From positions 83,099,159 to 83,163,158 of the forward strand of contig RSEF01000003.1 in the NCBI GenBank assembly GCA_003993805.1: a stretch of DNA of 64,000 nucleotides. The letters are read 5' to 3'. The notes beneath the pieces were generated by a model, which ran no database searches, was not told where the DNA came from, and saw only the letters and a program-made list of their open reading frames with translations. This document shows positions 26,554 through 39,290 of this stretch, piece after piece. Each line of letters opens with the position of its first letter. The stretch's first letter is position 1. Source of the DNA: Himantopus leucocephalus. Lineage: Eukaryota > Chordata > Aves > Charadriiformes > Recurvirostridae. A program made the translations under genes and the position numbers.

Positions 26554-28107
26554 CTCGGGCTCCTGAATTAAAGCAGTCTGAGTTTTAAACAGAGTGAGAA
26601 CTTGCTGCTCTCATTTAATAAACCATCTTCATTAAACTGTCCCTACAACACCTTTTTGTACATTTTTCTTCGATGACACTAAACTTTACATTGACTTCCA
26701 TTTATATCATCATCATCAAGGGGTGCTTTGGGTTTCCAACATGTTTAAAAAGTGAGGTTAAATAACAGTTTAGATAGAAAAGGTAGAAAGTACAAAACGA
26801 AAGTAGTGAAGGAACAGGCCTTCTCTATTCTGCAAGTAGGGCTGATGTAATACCTAAATATGGGTAAATAGATAGTGTTTAATAAATAAGTAATTTCATA
26901 ACATATAAATATGTTTGGCACTACAATACTTTTTTAGAAGGCCAGACAAACTGTTAGTCAGAATAACATTTTTGAAACTTGTTCTTCCTTTGGCCCTTCA
27001 GAAATAATGGAAAGAACAGATTCCAGTTGAGGTACTCCTCCTGCAGCTCCTGCAGTGGAGCTGAACAAATTGTTTGAGGAAGGAAATCTTCAGTTGATAA
27101 GGACTGTGGGACATTGCTAGCTCCTGAAACAAAGAAAATGAGGCTCTTGCCCACATAAGACCATAATAAATATTTTTAAAGTGATTGTATTGCTTACAAA
27201 TTTACATATTGATATTTAAAAATATATTGGCAGCATTGAAATTCTCTTGATTCAAAGAAGGAGTTGACCGTGGCTTAACCATCGCAATCCCTGTTCATCT
27301 CTTTAGAGAGTCCAGACTAGTCCTGGGCCACTTTTGAAATAGCTTGCTTTTCAAATTAACAGCACTAATGAAAAGTGATGAGAGTCTTATCCCCTTTTCA
27401 GTGGTTACATAGAAAGCAGTAACTTTTTTAATGCAGCCTTAAATTAAAGACTAGAAGTAAAAATTTCCCATACTGCTCCACGTCAATAAAAGCCAGTCAA
27501 TATGTGGGCATGCACTCTGTAGATGTGTGAACAAAATGCAACTATGTTATATCTCAATGCTAAGTTGTATCTGAAATCGGTTTTTAAATTAAAATAAATA
27601 TACAAACAGTACGTAAGTTTATAGTTTATGCTGTCGATATCAGAAAACAAATGAGATAATACAACTCATCTACCAAAGAGAAATATTTAGTTCCATCCAC
27701 ATTTGAAGAATTATTCTCTTCTATTCATTTGATTCACTATGGAACAAAAAGCAAGTAACAATTTCTTTTGCGTTTGGAATTATTCTTTTTTTGACCTGCG
27801 TTGACATATTGCCTAATCTTGGCTCTTCCACCAAGAAGTGCATACCATAAAATACAATTAAAACTAACCTTTGTCCATGAAAAATAAGGTATGCAGAATA
27901 ATTTCATTTCATCTAAGTTTATTGGTAAACTGGCTGCAGAACTTATTCTAATTTCTGTAAAAAAAATACCACTGAATTGGGACAAAAATCTGATTCTTTT
28001 TTTCTTAATAGAATATAATAGAATAGAACAGAACAGCAAATTTCAGTTGGAAGGGACCAACAATGATTATCTAGTCCAACCATCTGACCAATTCAGGGCT
28101 GACCAAG

Positions 28108-28380
28108 TTAAAGCATGCTATTAAGGGCATTGTCCAAATGCCTCTTAAACACTGACACCACTCTAGGAAGCCTGTTCCAGTGTTTGACCACACTCTTGGT
28201 AAAGAAATATTTCCTAATGTCCAGTCTAAACCTCCCCTGGCACAGTTTTGAACCATTACCATGCATTCTATCACTGGATACCAGGGAGAAGATCTCAGTA
28301 TCTCCATCTCTACTTCTCTTCAGGAAGCTGTAGAGAGCCATGAGGTCGCCTGTCAGCCTTCTTTTCTCCAAACTAGACAA
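28108..28380 (-). pseudogene. CR1 ORF2 C-terminal segment
   Basis: A 90-codon open frame encodes the last part of the CR1 reverse-transcriptase protein (SLEKRRLTGDLMALY ... GNGSKL ... LDIRKYFFTKSVVKHWNRLP ... NSML). It ends at the natural ORF2 stop. It is only the surviving tail of the element at 28011-29640, not an independent gene. Confidence 0.85.
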
Positions 28381-28980
28381 GCCCGAAGTCCTTAGCTGCT
28401 CCTCCTAGGACATTCCTTCCAGCCCTTTTACCAGCTTTGTTGCCTTCCTCTGGACACATTTAAGGACCTTCACACCTTTCTTAAATTGTGGGGCCTAGAA
28501 CTGCACACAGAATTCAAGGTGAGGCCACACCAATGCTGACTACAACGAGATAATCATCTCTTCTAGACCAGCTGGTTATACTGTGTTTAATGCACCCCAG
28601 CACGTGATTTGCCCTCTTAGCTGCCAGGGCACATTGCTGACTCATACTGAGCCTGCTGTCAACCAGCACCCTCAGATCCCTTTCTTCAGGGCTGTTCTCC
28701 AGCTACTCTTCTGCCAATTTATACTTGTGCCCAGTGTTACTCCATCCTAGATGAAGAATCTGGCGTTTTGACTGGTTAAATTTCATCCCATTAATTATAG
28801 CCTAATGTTTCAATCTATCTAGATCACCCTGTAAGGCCTCTTATCTCTCAAGAGAGTCATCAGCACCTCCCAGTTTGGTGTCATCAGCAAACTTGTTAAT
28901 GGTTCATTCATCTCTTCATACAGGTTGTTGAACAAAACTGGCCCTAGAATTGAACCCTGAGGAACACCACTGGTGACCGG

Positions 28981-29352
28981 TCACCAGCCAGATGTAGCCC
29001 CATTCACTACAACACTTTGAGCTCTGACCTTCAGCCACTTCTTAAAGACTGACCAGCACTTATGGACTCCTAAGCCCTCAAAAGCGTCTTCCCAGGGCAC
29101 TCTGCTACATAGTTCCCTGAATAGCTTCAAGTTTGCTCTCCTGAAGACCAGGGTAGCAACTCTGCTGTCCTTTTTTCTCATTACACTGACAATTTTAAAC
29201 TCAACCATTTCATGAGCACTGTGGCCAAGACAGCCACCTACCATCACATCCTCGAGTCCTTCTCCATTCACAAATAGCAAATCTAGGAGGGCAACTTTCC
29301 TAGCAGGCTGACTGAGTACTTGTGACAAGAAGTTCTGTCCTACAATCTTCAA
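28981..29352 (-). pseudogene. CR1 ORF2 endonuclease-linker fused to RT fragment
   Basis: This 123-codon frame begins after the endonuclease core, runs through the linker (LFRELCSRVPWEDAFEGLG) and then switches at FKK/WLKVRAQ into the RT segment RAQSVVVNGATSGW, which normally lies about 300 codons downstream. The stop that ends it (TGA at 28981-28983) is where related elements carry arginine, so CGA to TGA deamination at a CpG is the likely cause. The fusion is in frame by chance or by selection at the deletion; no function is implied. Confidence 0.8.
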
Positions 29353-30211
29353 GAATTTCCAGTGCTCATCACAGCAGTATGATATTCTCAGTTGATGTCT
29401 GGGAAGCTGAAATCTCCTGTAAGGACGAGGGCTACTGACCCAAAAATATCTCCTAATTGCCTACAGAATAATTAATCAGTGCTTACATCCTGGCTGCGTG
29501 ATTGGTAGTAGACATCCACTACAAAATGTCCTTTGTTTTCCAACCCCCTAATCCTCATCCAGAAGCTCTCAACAACATCATCAGTAACTTTAGGGACTGT
29601 ACAATCAAACCACTCCCTTACTTATAGTGAGACAATGAAACTCTACAATTTCATTTTGGAAAAACAAGCAAGCATTTTTTTTATCCCTTGATCTCACAGA
29701 TCACACTGAGCTAGATGCTGGGACCACTGGCTCTGTAAGTTGGCCTGAAAGATATGTCTGAGTATTTCCCTGACGGCTTTCATTCTAAAGACACTTGCAT
29801 TTCCCAAGTGAAAGACATTCCAACTGAAATATTTGAAACAATTTAGGGTTGAAGACTGACAGGTTTCATCTGATTCATGCAAATGATAAAGCCAGTGCAA
29901 CACAAGGAATGAAATCCAATATAGGCAATTGATTCTACCATAATTGAATTTAGAACAAAAAGAATCACCTGCAATGTTGTAACAGCAGTTCATTTTCCAC
30001 ACATCCTTGGCACTGTGGCTAATACTACACATTCTAGTTAACAATGGTGGCAGAAGGTGGAGAGAAGAGGGAACTTTGTGCACATATTCTGGGTTATTCA
30101 GTATTATTCTAATGCCAGATGATTTAACATAGAGACTTCAGTAGTCCTAGCACAGCAACAAAATTGTCTTTTTACAATATTCTCTAGTTCTAGTAGCTGG
30201 TAAGTGCTTGA

Positions 30212-30318
30212 TTTAGAAAACACTGGTTAAAATTCTATGGTTTGTGTCATGTGGGAGTTTAGGCTAAGGAAATACAATGGTTCTTCTGCCCTGGAAATCT
30301 ATGAATCCATAAAAATTG
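30212..30318 (+). mobile_element. ancient CR1-type 3' end
   Basis: 'actggttaaaattctatgg' is followed by 'gtgggagtttaggctaa', 'aatggttcttctgccctgg' and 'aaatctatgaatccat'. This matches, in order, the 3' end of an old CR1 lineage of turtles, crocodiles and birds (aaattctgtgg ... aggtcagactagat ... aatggtcccttctggcc ... aaatctatgaatc). About 100 bp survive. Confidence 0.65.
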
Positions 30319-30730
30319 GATTAGAGGAAAACTGATGACCTAGAGCTAAAAGATTCTATGTCCCATTAATAATCTTCTAAAAGAACTGGCCCAGTAAATC
30401 AATTTTTTGTCTACTTTATTTTTCTCTGGTAATATTAATACCAGAAAAATAAACTTTTGAAAGTGCAAAGATTCAATGCAGTCGATATAAACAGCTAAGC
30501 GCTCAGACTGTTATCTAAAGCTTTTATGAATTTCCAAACCCTTGGAGATGTATTTTCTTCTTATCACCTCAATTTTTTACTATATATTTTATGAAATAAT
30601 TTTACTGTATTGAGTTTGTTTCTGTCACATGATTTTCAGTCCTGAATTATTAAAATTTGGCAAACAACTAAGCAGTTTGGTAGAGTAATGAGAGCTGGCG
30701 GAGGAAGAACTATACGTTCCTAACTAAAGC

Positions 30731-30827
30731 CTCAGTTCTGCAAACCTTTAAGCACTTAACATACGAGTATGTTTGAGTCCCCGTGATGACAGCAAGACTT
30801 CAGCACATGTTTATGTGATATGTTGAA
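30731..30827. repeat. ancient palindromic amniote repeat remnant
   Basis: 'ctcagttctgcaaacc', 'tttaagcacttaaca', 'gagtatgtttgagtcccc' and 'acttcagcacatgttta' follow the order of a widespread palindromic reptile/bird repeat (cctgcaaacacttaagcac ... gtgagtagtcccattgacttc ... cacatgcttaaagtt). Parts of the second arm are decayed. It is MITE-like and its name is left open. Confidence 0.5.
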
Positions 30828-31520
30828 CAACAATATATTTGCTGACCTTCTCAATGATATTCTTATGCTTATGTACATGTAAAAAGATGAAAACTACCTA
30901 ATAGGATACAATACGAGTGAACATAAGAAATATGGACAAGAAACAAATGGATGAAAAAAAAAAGACCAGGCTTTCACAGTCCAAACAATGCTCGTCTGAG
31001 TCTTCCTGACACGAGAGAGCACACAGGCAACTCTCTGCTGTCTGAGCAGCGGTGTCCCAGAATAACCAGAGTGAGTAATTATTTAAGGTAAAGAAATAAC
31101 TGGGTTTTGGCCTGAGTCAAAGATGCATCCTAGCATTTCTGTATCACAAATGATCATAACTAATAACTTTAGGCAGCCTTCCTGTATGTCCTGGACTGGG
31201 CCTTGGGAAAATCTACAACAAGCAAAACAAATATGTTCCTTCCACCCTTACGCTATGCCTGTTTGATCGTGAAGCTTGGAAGGGAGGAGACAGAAAAGTA
31301 GTCACTTTTTTAAAATGTATAGGTGACAATTAAATAAAAGCTGTCAGTAAAATACTGTTTTGAAAGTGCATTGTACAGCATTCACTTTCATCCACATTTC
31401 TAACCTTCAAAATACAAAATAATATCATCAGCAATTGATGTACTTAAAATCACCACCCCTTCATGAGACGGAATTCTGGTTGTCTCTATATTTGTGTTTC
31501 TACATGGGACCTGACGCTGC

Positions 31521-31990
31521 TTGACAGCTTTATCAATTATCAGGAAGGAGGAATGTGATGGAGTTTTAAGAATGATAAGCAGTATAAAGGATCACCTACT
31601 GATACAATGTAGTCTGGAGCACTTGGTAAAGTGGGGCTTAAATGCACAGTGTGCATGTACAGCTAAATGCAGCCATGGTTGCAGGAACAAAATATGTAGG
31701 CAATACGACCCACGTGGGGAAGTCTACTTGGGCACTGGAAGGGATTTTGGAGAAGGTTTGGGGTTCATAGTGGATTAGCCGTTTGATACAGATATGTAGA
31801 GCTATAGGTCTACACAGATCTATAGACCCTGTGAGCAGAGAAGTATCAAGAAGTAGCAGGAAAGGTATTACCTTTGTCATCAGCACACTGGTAACAACCA
31901 TTTACTGTCTTAAATTGTCTAGTCCATGGCTGAAGGATTACAGCAGACAGGAAAGCATTCAGAAAAAAACAATTAGCACATTGGGCTAAT
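31521..31990 (+). pseudogene. possible remnant of a LINE reverse transcriptase
   Basis: The open frame at 31783-31989 contains FVISTLVTTIYC. This resembles the conserved FV-TLVTSRLDYC block in the C-terminal half of L2/CR1-clade reverse transcriptases. The frame upstream (EHLVKWGLNAQC ... GTGRDFGEGLGFIVD) has no certain match. A single short motif is weak evidence. Confidence 0.25.
31802..31825. repeat. short inverted repeat
   Basis: 'ctataggtct' and 'agatctatag' form a 10-bp stem with one G-T pair around the 4-base loop acac. It is tight and symmetrical but short; no flanking features point to a terminator or a microRNA. Confidence 0.5.
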
Positions 31991-34900
31991 GCAAACATGC
32001 ATTTTATTGAGAGGATCAAGAATTCAACATTATTTACCAGAAAGAAAGGAGGATTGTATCAGACTTTGAATATTTGCATGAGGAACAGATAATAGAAGGC
32101 TCTTCAGTCTTGCACAGAAGTATTGCACAAAAAAGCTGCAGTTTCAAGCTGGATAAATTGGGATTACAAAGGTGAAGTTAGATTAATTTAGATCATGCAT
32201 ATGTTTAACTATTAAGTCAAATAACTGTGAAAATGGTGTATATAGGTTTGTAGTGAATTCTCTGTCACTAGCAAAGTTTACATGAAAAAAGAAATTATTT
32301 CTAAACAGTATAACTATTACTGGACTTACAGTTATTACATTGTTGAAAATTACAATTGGGCTTGCTGTTCTTTTTATCCACTCCTCCCAACATTATTAAT
32401 ACTCAGTCTTAATTTCAATTTAACATTGTCATCTGCATGAAAATTTCCTAAGATTCTTATTTTTTAAAGATGTAGAAAAGACACCTAAAACCTGTGCTAT
32501 ACAATTTTTACTGACACTAATTAATATGATATAAAGCTAGAATGATTATATTTTTAAAACTGAATCAAGTTACACAATAAATAAATATAAATTTTGGAAC
32601 TTTTTGTTACAGGTAAACAAAATATGTGCATGCATAGAAGTTCTACAAAGAAAGAAAACTTGATTACATTTTCATGACTTTTTCTCCAGAATTCTCAAAA
32701 GTACTCTAACACAAAAGATACATTTCTCGTGATGTCTTTTGTCCAGCAAATATGACATCATACATAGAGCAGAAGTTAGATTTTTGCATTTGAGATCCAG
32801 AATCCTGCTAATTTGTGGTTATTCATAGCTATACTAGAAAGAGAAAAAGTTAATGAAATGTAATTTACAGGTAATCAGTCAGTAAAACTTTGCTTCATAC
32901 AGAATCGCCAGACTCTGGTTCAACAGCTCACAGGTGTTCAAAGGATTTTTTTAAATTTTCATTTTCCCTTTTTTCCCTGCCCTCTCCTCTTGAGAAGGTA
33001 GACATTTGTAATGTCATTATTTCAGTTAAAGGACTTCTTTTGGTAGTCTCAAGAAAAGGAACAATTCTAATATTATAAGACAACTACATTTCTGGTATAT
33101 TAATTTCTGGGTAGGAAAGAGAGTATATAGAATTAAATGATTCAAAAAGACCTTCCAATCCTACCCTATATTATTTCTATTTTTTTCAGTACATTCTGTA
33201 ATAGTTATATAATCTACAAAAGAAATAGGATAATTTGTGGTTAATTCTATACTTTTATTGCAATGTGTAACAATGTGAACTAAACAAAACTTTTCAGTAT
33301 AAACACACTGTTTATAGGGCAGGGACTTTAATCTGCCTGTTAAGCATATCCAGTGATTAAAAAATATCATTTAGAGGTACATTTCATTAATCTTTGGATT
33401 TTGCGTATTGAATAGAGTCTTGGGGTTTCCTTAAAAATAAGAGAAATGTAAAAAAGCTTTATTTGTGCATCAGCAGAGGGAAAAAAAAATCATTATTCTT
33501 TGCTTTTTGTGAATACGTTTCTTATGCTTTAAACACATCATTTCCATTTACATTTTGCAATGTGAAAAAAAAAGTCACCACTTTGGCATGTGGAAGCTCA
33601 TGCAGGGTTTGTTTCAGTCTTTATAATTTAGATGCGTTTTACTGAGTGAAGATGTCCATGGCCAGTCAGTCCTCCCAGTCCCCTGTGGCTGCAGATAGAT
33701 AGTTCAGGGGAGTGTTGCTCTGTGTGTGGATATGTCTATCTCTGCTCACAAAAGAGCTGCCGTTTGTGAGTGATTTGTGGCACAAGCATCTAAAGAGAAG
33801 TTGTGATTACCCAGAGGGCGACGGCACTATAGTCACACACTACAATAGATAGTCCCCTCTGACTGATGAGCATGATAAGGTGTGTTGGCTGTTGATGAAA
33901 ACGTGCTGCTTCTTAGGACTTCCACTCAGCTATCAGTGACTTAGAAACATCACCACTAGAGCAGAAATCCTGATAGTGTATTTACAGTATTGGCCTTAAG
34001 AAAGCACTGTGGAGTCAGCAGGTATTAATGCAGAATATTGGATATTTTCTATTCCTTTATGTTAAAAGACTTTAGTGGAGTAGATCCAGAATGAATTGTA
34101 TGAATGTAGAGAAAGGGCTGATACTTTGTATCATCACTGTTTTAACTAGGCAGTGATTATCTATGATCTTTTCTATGCACTTCACTTTTGTTTGCAAAAA
34201 AGAATTGCCCCACAGGTGTTTCAGTATGAAGCAATCACACTCAACCTGAATACTACATCTATAAATTGAGCAATGTTTTCTTTTCTTTTGAAAGTGTTGA
34301 CATTGATTTTTTAAATACGTGTAATGGAAACCACTCATTATTACCCACCTTTTATACGCTACTGCTCATAAATGCAGAGGCAGCATTCCATAAAACACTT
34401 TATGCAGCTACTACAACGCCCCACTGATCTAAAAGTTGCATGCATCTGCAAAACAGAATATATCTCGCTTTTCAGGTTTTCAGAAGTTTCAGAACAAACC
34501 CCTCTCTTTAGAAAAAGCCAGCGGTAACTGCAGTCTTAAGTTTTAACCTTTGAGAACCTTTCACATATTACTGAGCTATCAGCTGAAAGTGACATTTCGA
34601 CACAAACAGTAGATAGTTGTGACATATTAAATACCACCAAGTATGAAGCTTTCCATTCGCTACTGCATCCATGACTTGATTATATGTAAGGCAAAGTGCA
34701 AGCAGAAACTTTGCATGTCCTGCGTTGTATACTGTACAGCATAGCGAAAGCTGCAGAAATGTTAATAAGAGATGAGAGCAAGATACCCCTGCATCAGCCT
34801 ACTCCTGGATTATTTCAGAAACATTTCCTTCACTTCCTATACCAGAAAATTGAAGATTTTAATTGGTGTATGAGACAGGTCTGCTGGCTTAAGTCTATAA

Positions 34901-37204
34901 GAAGGGTTATCATCTTCTGTATGGATGCAGTAAGAATCAGTATTTCCCAGCACACCACAAAAATTAGCCTGGTATAGGTAAAACTAGTGCTAATAGGTAT
35001 GCCATTCACATAAAGAGAGTTCATTAGAGACAAAAGATTAATCTTACTCTGCTTTTCCTAGATAAGTAAGGTGTGATCTCAAAGCTAGTCTAACCTTTCT
35101 TAGTAAGTAGAGACACTTGGACACCAGACAGGGTGATTCACCCCCCTTGGCTTTGGCATCTATAACAATGGAAGGGAACTGAGATGATGCCTCAGACCTA
35201 CCATCTAACAAAAGTTAGGTCAGACAAATCCCAGCATGATATTATGATTAAATTGATGTTGCATTTGTGTTTTAACACAGCAATAAAGTCTCAAACATGC
35301 TGGCACACACATAGACAAGGTGGAAGTCAGCCGTGTCTTCAAGTCAATCATTGTTATACACCTCGCATTGTTATACACGTTATTCATGCAGCACAAGCTG
35401 CTGAATTCCAGTTACCTGCACAACACAGAAATTAGGTTTTATTAGTTGATCTTTTTCTGAAGAAAACAGGCAGAAAAATATGTGTATAAGTAGAAGGTGA
35501 ATTATTCTATTGTACGTCACTTTAATGATGGCTTTTAAGAAATTGTTAATGAAAGTGAAACTGTTGAGAAGAAAGATGAAAATGTTTAAGTCCCAGCTAT
35601 GTATGCTGCAGAGTTAAGATATTTCACGTTCTTCAAATTCAACTTGGCAGAAAACAAACCATAATGAAGCAAACTACTGATAGTTTGATCACTTGAGCTG
35701 GTCATCTGGAAGATGCTGTGAATGCCAAGGCTCACATGACAGTGTGACCATACTACTAGAAGCAGCAGTAGTGATAGGCAGAGGAAAAATAAGGAAAGGG
35801 AACACATGCTTTCTTTTGGCAGGAGCAGGTGATTTGGCAAGTTGAGCTACTCAAGAAACCACAGTTTGAATACAGAAACTGCTAAATTTATGTAAATGAG
35901 TTAGGTTTATTCTTGTTCCCCTATGATATTAATTGTAGAATATCATCTCTCTCTTTGTTTCCCAATTCAGCCATTCTATCCCCAAGATGTTAGCTGGAAA
36001 ACTTCTACTTTGAGGAATGCAAGAGACATGTATACACAATGGGTAAAAGGAAAGCTCTAAGTCATCTTGAACAAAGCATAAATATAAACAAGAAAGTAGT
36101 GCAAATTGACCCACAGAAGCCACTCAGTGCATCTCATGTGCAAGACATCATTCTTAAAGAGTGTCTTTACAATCTAGGTTTACAGCAGTTTCTATTCTTT
36201 ATGTGTTTGTTTGTTGTTGTTTTCTGGATTTTTTCCCCTTTTCTTCTTCTTCTTTCAGGTCCAGATTGTCAATCTCCCTCTTTCCCTCTGCATCATAAAG
36301 ATAAATCCAGAAAATTCAAAGTTGCAAGAAAGAAGGTGTTGGAGTGTGGAATGTAACTCCCTTAACACTTCCTGACAGAGCACGCATTGTGATTTTATAC
36401 AGACGTGTGCTGATTCTGTAGAACAGAATAATTTCTAGTTAACAGAGGGGTTGCTAGCACATCTCTGGGTATTCTGGCAGGAGGGAAGGATAGGAGACTG
36501 ATCTCACCTAACCTTAGCTACCTAAAAGTTTATTCTAAGATAGTAATCTATGCTACTTCTGTGGCTAATCAGAATAAGTGGGTATATTCAGAGACTGAAG
36601 TATCTCATTTCTGTTGGACAGGTATTTTGAAATGGAATAAATTTCTCTTTAGGAGTTACCTATACCTTCCTAATGCTATAGGCAAAGCCTGAATTATTGG
36701 GTTGCATCAGATACAGCTTTAATATGAGAGAATTACCAAGATGACTCCAGAGAAGTAGGGATCTGTTTGTGGGCATAATGTTTTGATAGCACACCCAGTA
36801 AATGTCATACAAATTAAAATTTTATAGTACGCAAGCACCACATAGGTAACATGAACATACAGCTCTGAGAAATATTACATAATTCACAGTATCCTACTTT
36901 ATTTATCTATATATTTCACCCTGTAAAAAAAAAAAAAGGCAAGCTGAAGCACGACTTTAAAATAATGACTTTAAAATAATACTGTGTTACCTTGAATAAA
37001 ATATAGTCCAGAATCACACCAGGGAATTATAGTACATGTTCAATTGTCCTGTATTATACAATTTATGCCTGATGATTACTTGGAAATATTATAAATATAT
37101 ACTTTTGGTATATGTGTTTTTGATCACTCCACCGACTGGGTTTGAAGCACTCTGCTTTTGATGTAAAGTCCTAATGAAACCTCCTGAAAGCTGTGTAAAG
37201 TTAT
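31991..37204. other. unique AT-rich DNA, no gene seen
   Basis: No feature is recognised. The part from about 33650 to 33960 is richer in G+C and contains TGATGA-like words, but lacks the boxes needed for a snoRNA. Frames at 34696-34977 and 36039-36356 have no domain motif. A 14-bp direct repeat (actttaaaataat twice) occurs at about 36955-36981. Confidence 0.5.
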
Positions 37205-37450
37205 ATCATAGAATCATAGAATCATAGAATTGTTAAGGTTGGAAGGGACCTTAAAGATCATCAAGTCCAACCATTAACCTAACCTGACAAAACCACTTTT
37301 AAACCATATCCCCAAGTACCTTGTCTACCCTTTTTTTAAACACCTCCAGGGATGGTGAATCCACCACCTCCCTGGGAAGCCTATTCCAATGTTGGATAAC
37401 CCTTTCAGTGAAAAAACTTTTCCTAATATCCAACCTAAACCTCGCCTGGC
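37205..37450 (-). mobile_element. CR1 LINE 3' end, truncated
   Basis: The plus strand starts with three copies of the CR1 tail octamer (atcatagaatcatagaat) and 'ggttggaagggacctt'. Read on the minus strand, an uninterrupted frame of about 48 codons encodes the end of ORF2 ([20 protein letters not shown] ... [14 protein letters not shown]) and stops at the TAA complementary to 37299-37301. The 3' UTR and tail follow. The 5' end is truncated at about 37450, as usual for CR1. The open frame and intact tail suggest a fairly young insertion. Confidence 0.92.
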
Positions 37451-38663
37451 ATCATACCTAAGATGGTCAGGAATTGTTGATTTAGAAATTCCCTACAGAA
37501 ATCAAAATGCACTGTCCATATAGGATGAGCAATACAACAAGCCCTCTGTATAAAATTTTTACAAAACTTAGTCTCTTTTCAGGAGCTAGGAAATGTTATC
37601 TTGGAATGTCCTTAACAAAGACTTTAGAAATCATTTCCTGTATTAATGTTAGTGTCACTACCTCTATAATATTGAATTAGGTACTATAGAATCTTGTGGC
37701 TTTATGTATTTACATCTTTACTCTTCTTCTAAGAAGAGCGTCACAAGAGGGACCATTTAAAGATTGCTGGGTTTTGATGCGGCTTTCTGGATGGTTAATA
37801 TCACACTGTCATTGCAGTTGTTCTACATTTTACTGATTAAGGACTGTGAAAAACATAATAATGGATACAATCTTGGGATTTGCATCAGTTTGGTACTAGT
37901 TGTCAAGGATAGGTATCTAAATTCTTTATTTTGAAGAACTGGACTTTGGAGGAAAATGATCTTCTTATTTCTTCTAGCTTACATGTATCTGTCTTTCCTC
38001 TATACTCACCAGTATCTAGTGAGCCGCTCTTGGCAGGCGTTTCTTTTGCTGTGCTGAACACTGATTTGGCAATTTCATGTGCGTGGATAGATATTCAGAA
38101 CTCAACCGAAATCAATGGAGGACAGAAAAATCACCCAGTTTTTCTCTCTAGAGTCTTTGTGTGTTCTTTCTAGTTAAGCACTAATGAGTGCAAATTTACT
38201 CTGTGGAGGCAATAACATGCATCCTGATAGACAAGTTTAAATCAATATGGCTCCAGGCAGTCATAGCAGAAGTTGCAGCTTGAAGGTGCAAACAATTAGA
38301 TTGTAAACACTTGAAGTGATGATCAAACCATTGTGTATCTTGAAGATAACCACAATGGTCTTACCACTATTAAAAAATAAAATAAGATGGAAAAGAGAGA
38401 GATTATACTCAATGTATCAACACTTTCCTGCATATCTGTCCTCAGATTTCATATCTTAAAAAAGTACTTTGGGAGGTTTTCTGGGGAAAAAGGTAACGTC
38501 ATTTTTGTTACACTATTCTGTTTTTAATATATTCTGCAGTTTTATTTTTCCTGAAACTTTTCCTCACTTAAAAGGGTAACAAATCATTACTTCTGTACAA
38601 AACAAGAGCAAAAGTTGTCACCTGTCCTCTAAATAAATAAATACATAAAAAAACAGATGCTAT

Positions 38664-38870
38664 ACTGTCAGGGTGGAGAGACACTGGAACGGGTTGCCCA
38701 GAGAAGTTGTGGAGGCCCCATCCCTGGGAGTGTTCAAGGCCGGGTTGGAAGGGGCTTTTAGCAACCTGGTCCAGTGGAAGGTGTCCCTGCCCATGGCAGG
38801 GGGGTTGTAACTAGATGATCTTTAATGTCCTTTCCAACTTAAACCATTCTATGATTCTGTGGTTATATGA
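38664..38870 (+). mobile_element. CR1 LINE 3' end, truncated
   Basis: The frame reads TVRVERHWNGLPREVVEAPS near the start, the conserved C-terminus of CR1 ORF2. It is followed by the typical 'ggtccagtggaaggtgtcc' and 'gggttgtaactagatgat' 3' UTR and 'ccattctatgattctg' tail. The orientation is opposite to the copy at 37.2 kb, so the two 3' ends face away from each other. Confidence 0.92.
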
Positions 38871-38906
38871 ATCCAAAACCATTCTACTCTTCTGTGGTTA
38901 TACAAA
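38841..38906 (+). repeat. tandem duplication of the CR1 tail
   Basis: 'aaaccattctatgattctgt' followed by 'ggttata' recurs 35 bp later as 'aaaccattctactcttctgt' followed by 'ggttata'. The end of the CR1 element plus its flank appears to have been duplicated once after insertion. Confidence 0.7.
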
Positions 38907-39290
38907 ACAGATATTCCTAAGAAATTATAAAATCCCTAATAAGGTATCAGATCAATATAGCGCAATATCTCATTCCTTTTAAGGTACTGAATGTCATACC
39001 AGATTAATGAATTGCACTAAAAATGTATGACAAACAAACTCTTAATATATCATGAAATTAATTTGCAAAAATGAAACAGAAAATTACTTCTTCAATGAGG
39101 CTGTCAAATTTTATTACCAATTTTTGGTTTTAATAACGTGAGATAAAATTTGGCAATTCAATAGCACATATTGAAATATGTCTCTTCTCTTTCAGAAACA
39201 TATTATGATATGTGGAGGTATTGTCATTAGGATGATAAAATTTTTATATTAGTGATACAGGAATATATTAAAAGTGATCACCAATTCCTG

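Larger units (their letters stand above)
28011..29640 (-). mobile_element. CR1 LINE, ORF2 with internal RT deletion, antisense
   Basis: Read on the minus strand the element has, in order: an endonuclease C-terminal part including ALVLTGDFSFPDI (about 29440-29400); the post-endonuclease linker with ARKVALLDLLFVNGEGL and VATLVFRRANLKLFREL; an abrupt junction near 29037; the RT palm-to-thumb part with [14 protein letters not shown] just after a stop at 28981-28983; SLEKRRLTGDLMALY; and the C-terminal HWNRLPRVVSVFKRHLD to the ORF2 stop near 28108. A 3' UTR and an A/T-rich pentamer-like tail (gaatataatagaatagaac on the plus strand) end at 28011. About 300 codons covering the first RT motifs, including the FSKAFD-type block, are missing. 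Frameshifts and stops make it dead. Its tail differs from the ATTCTATG octamer of other copies here, so it is a separate, probably older subfamily. Confidence 0.9.

Noticed and set aside
29694..30083. 129-codon minus-strand open frame
   Set aside because: Lies just beyond the end of the CR1 element, has no recognisable motif and no promoter or splice context.
33840..33960. snoRNA-like TGATGA words, also a CTGATGAG resembling a hammerhead core
   Set aside because: No properly spaced CTGA D boxes, no terminal stem, and no CGAAA partner for a hammerhead.
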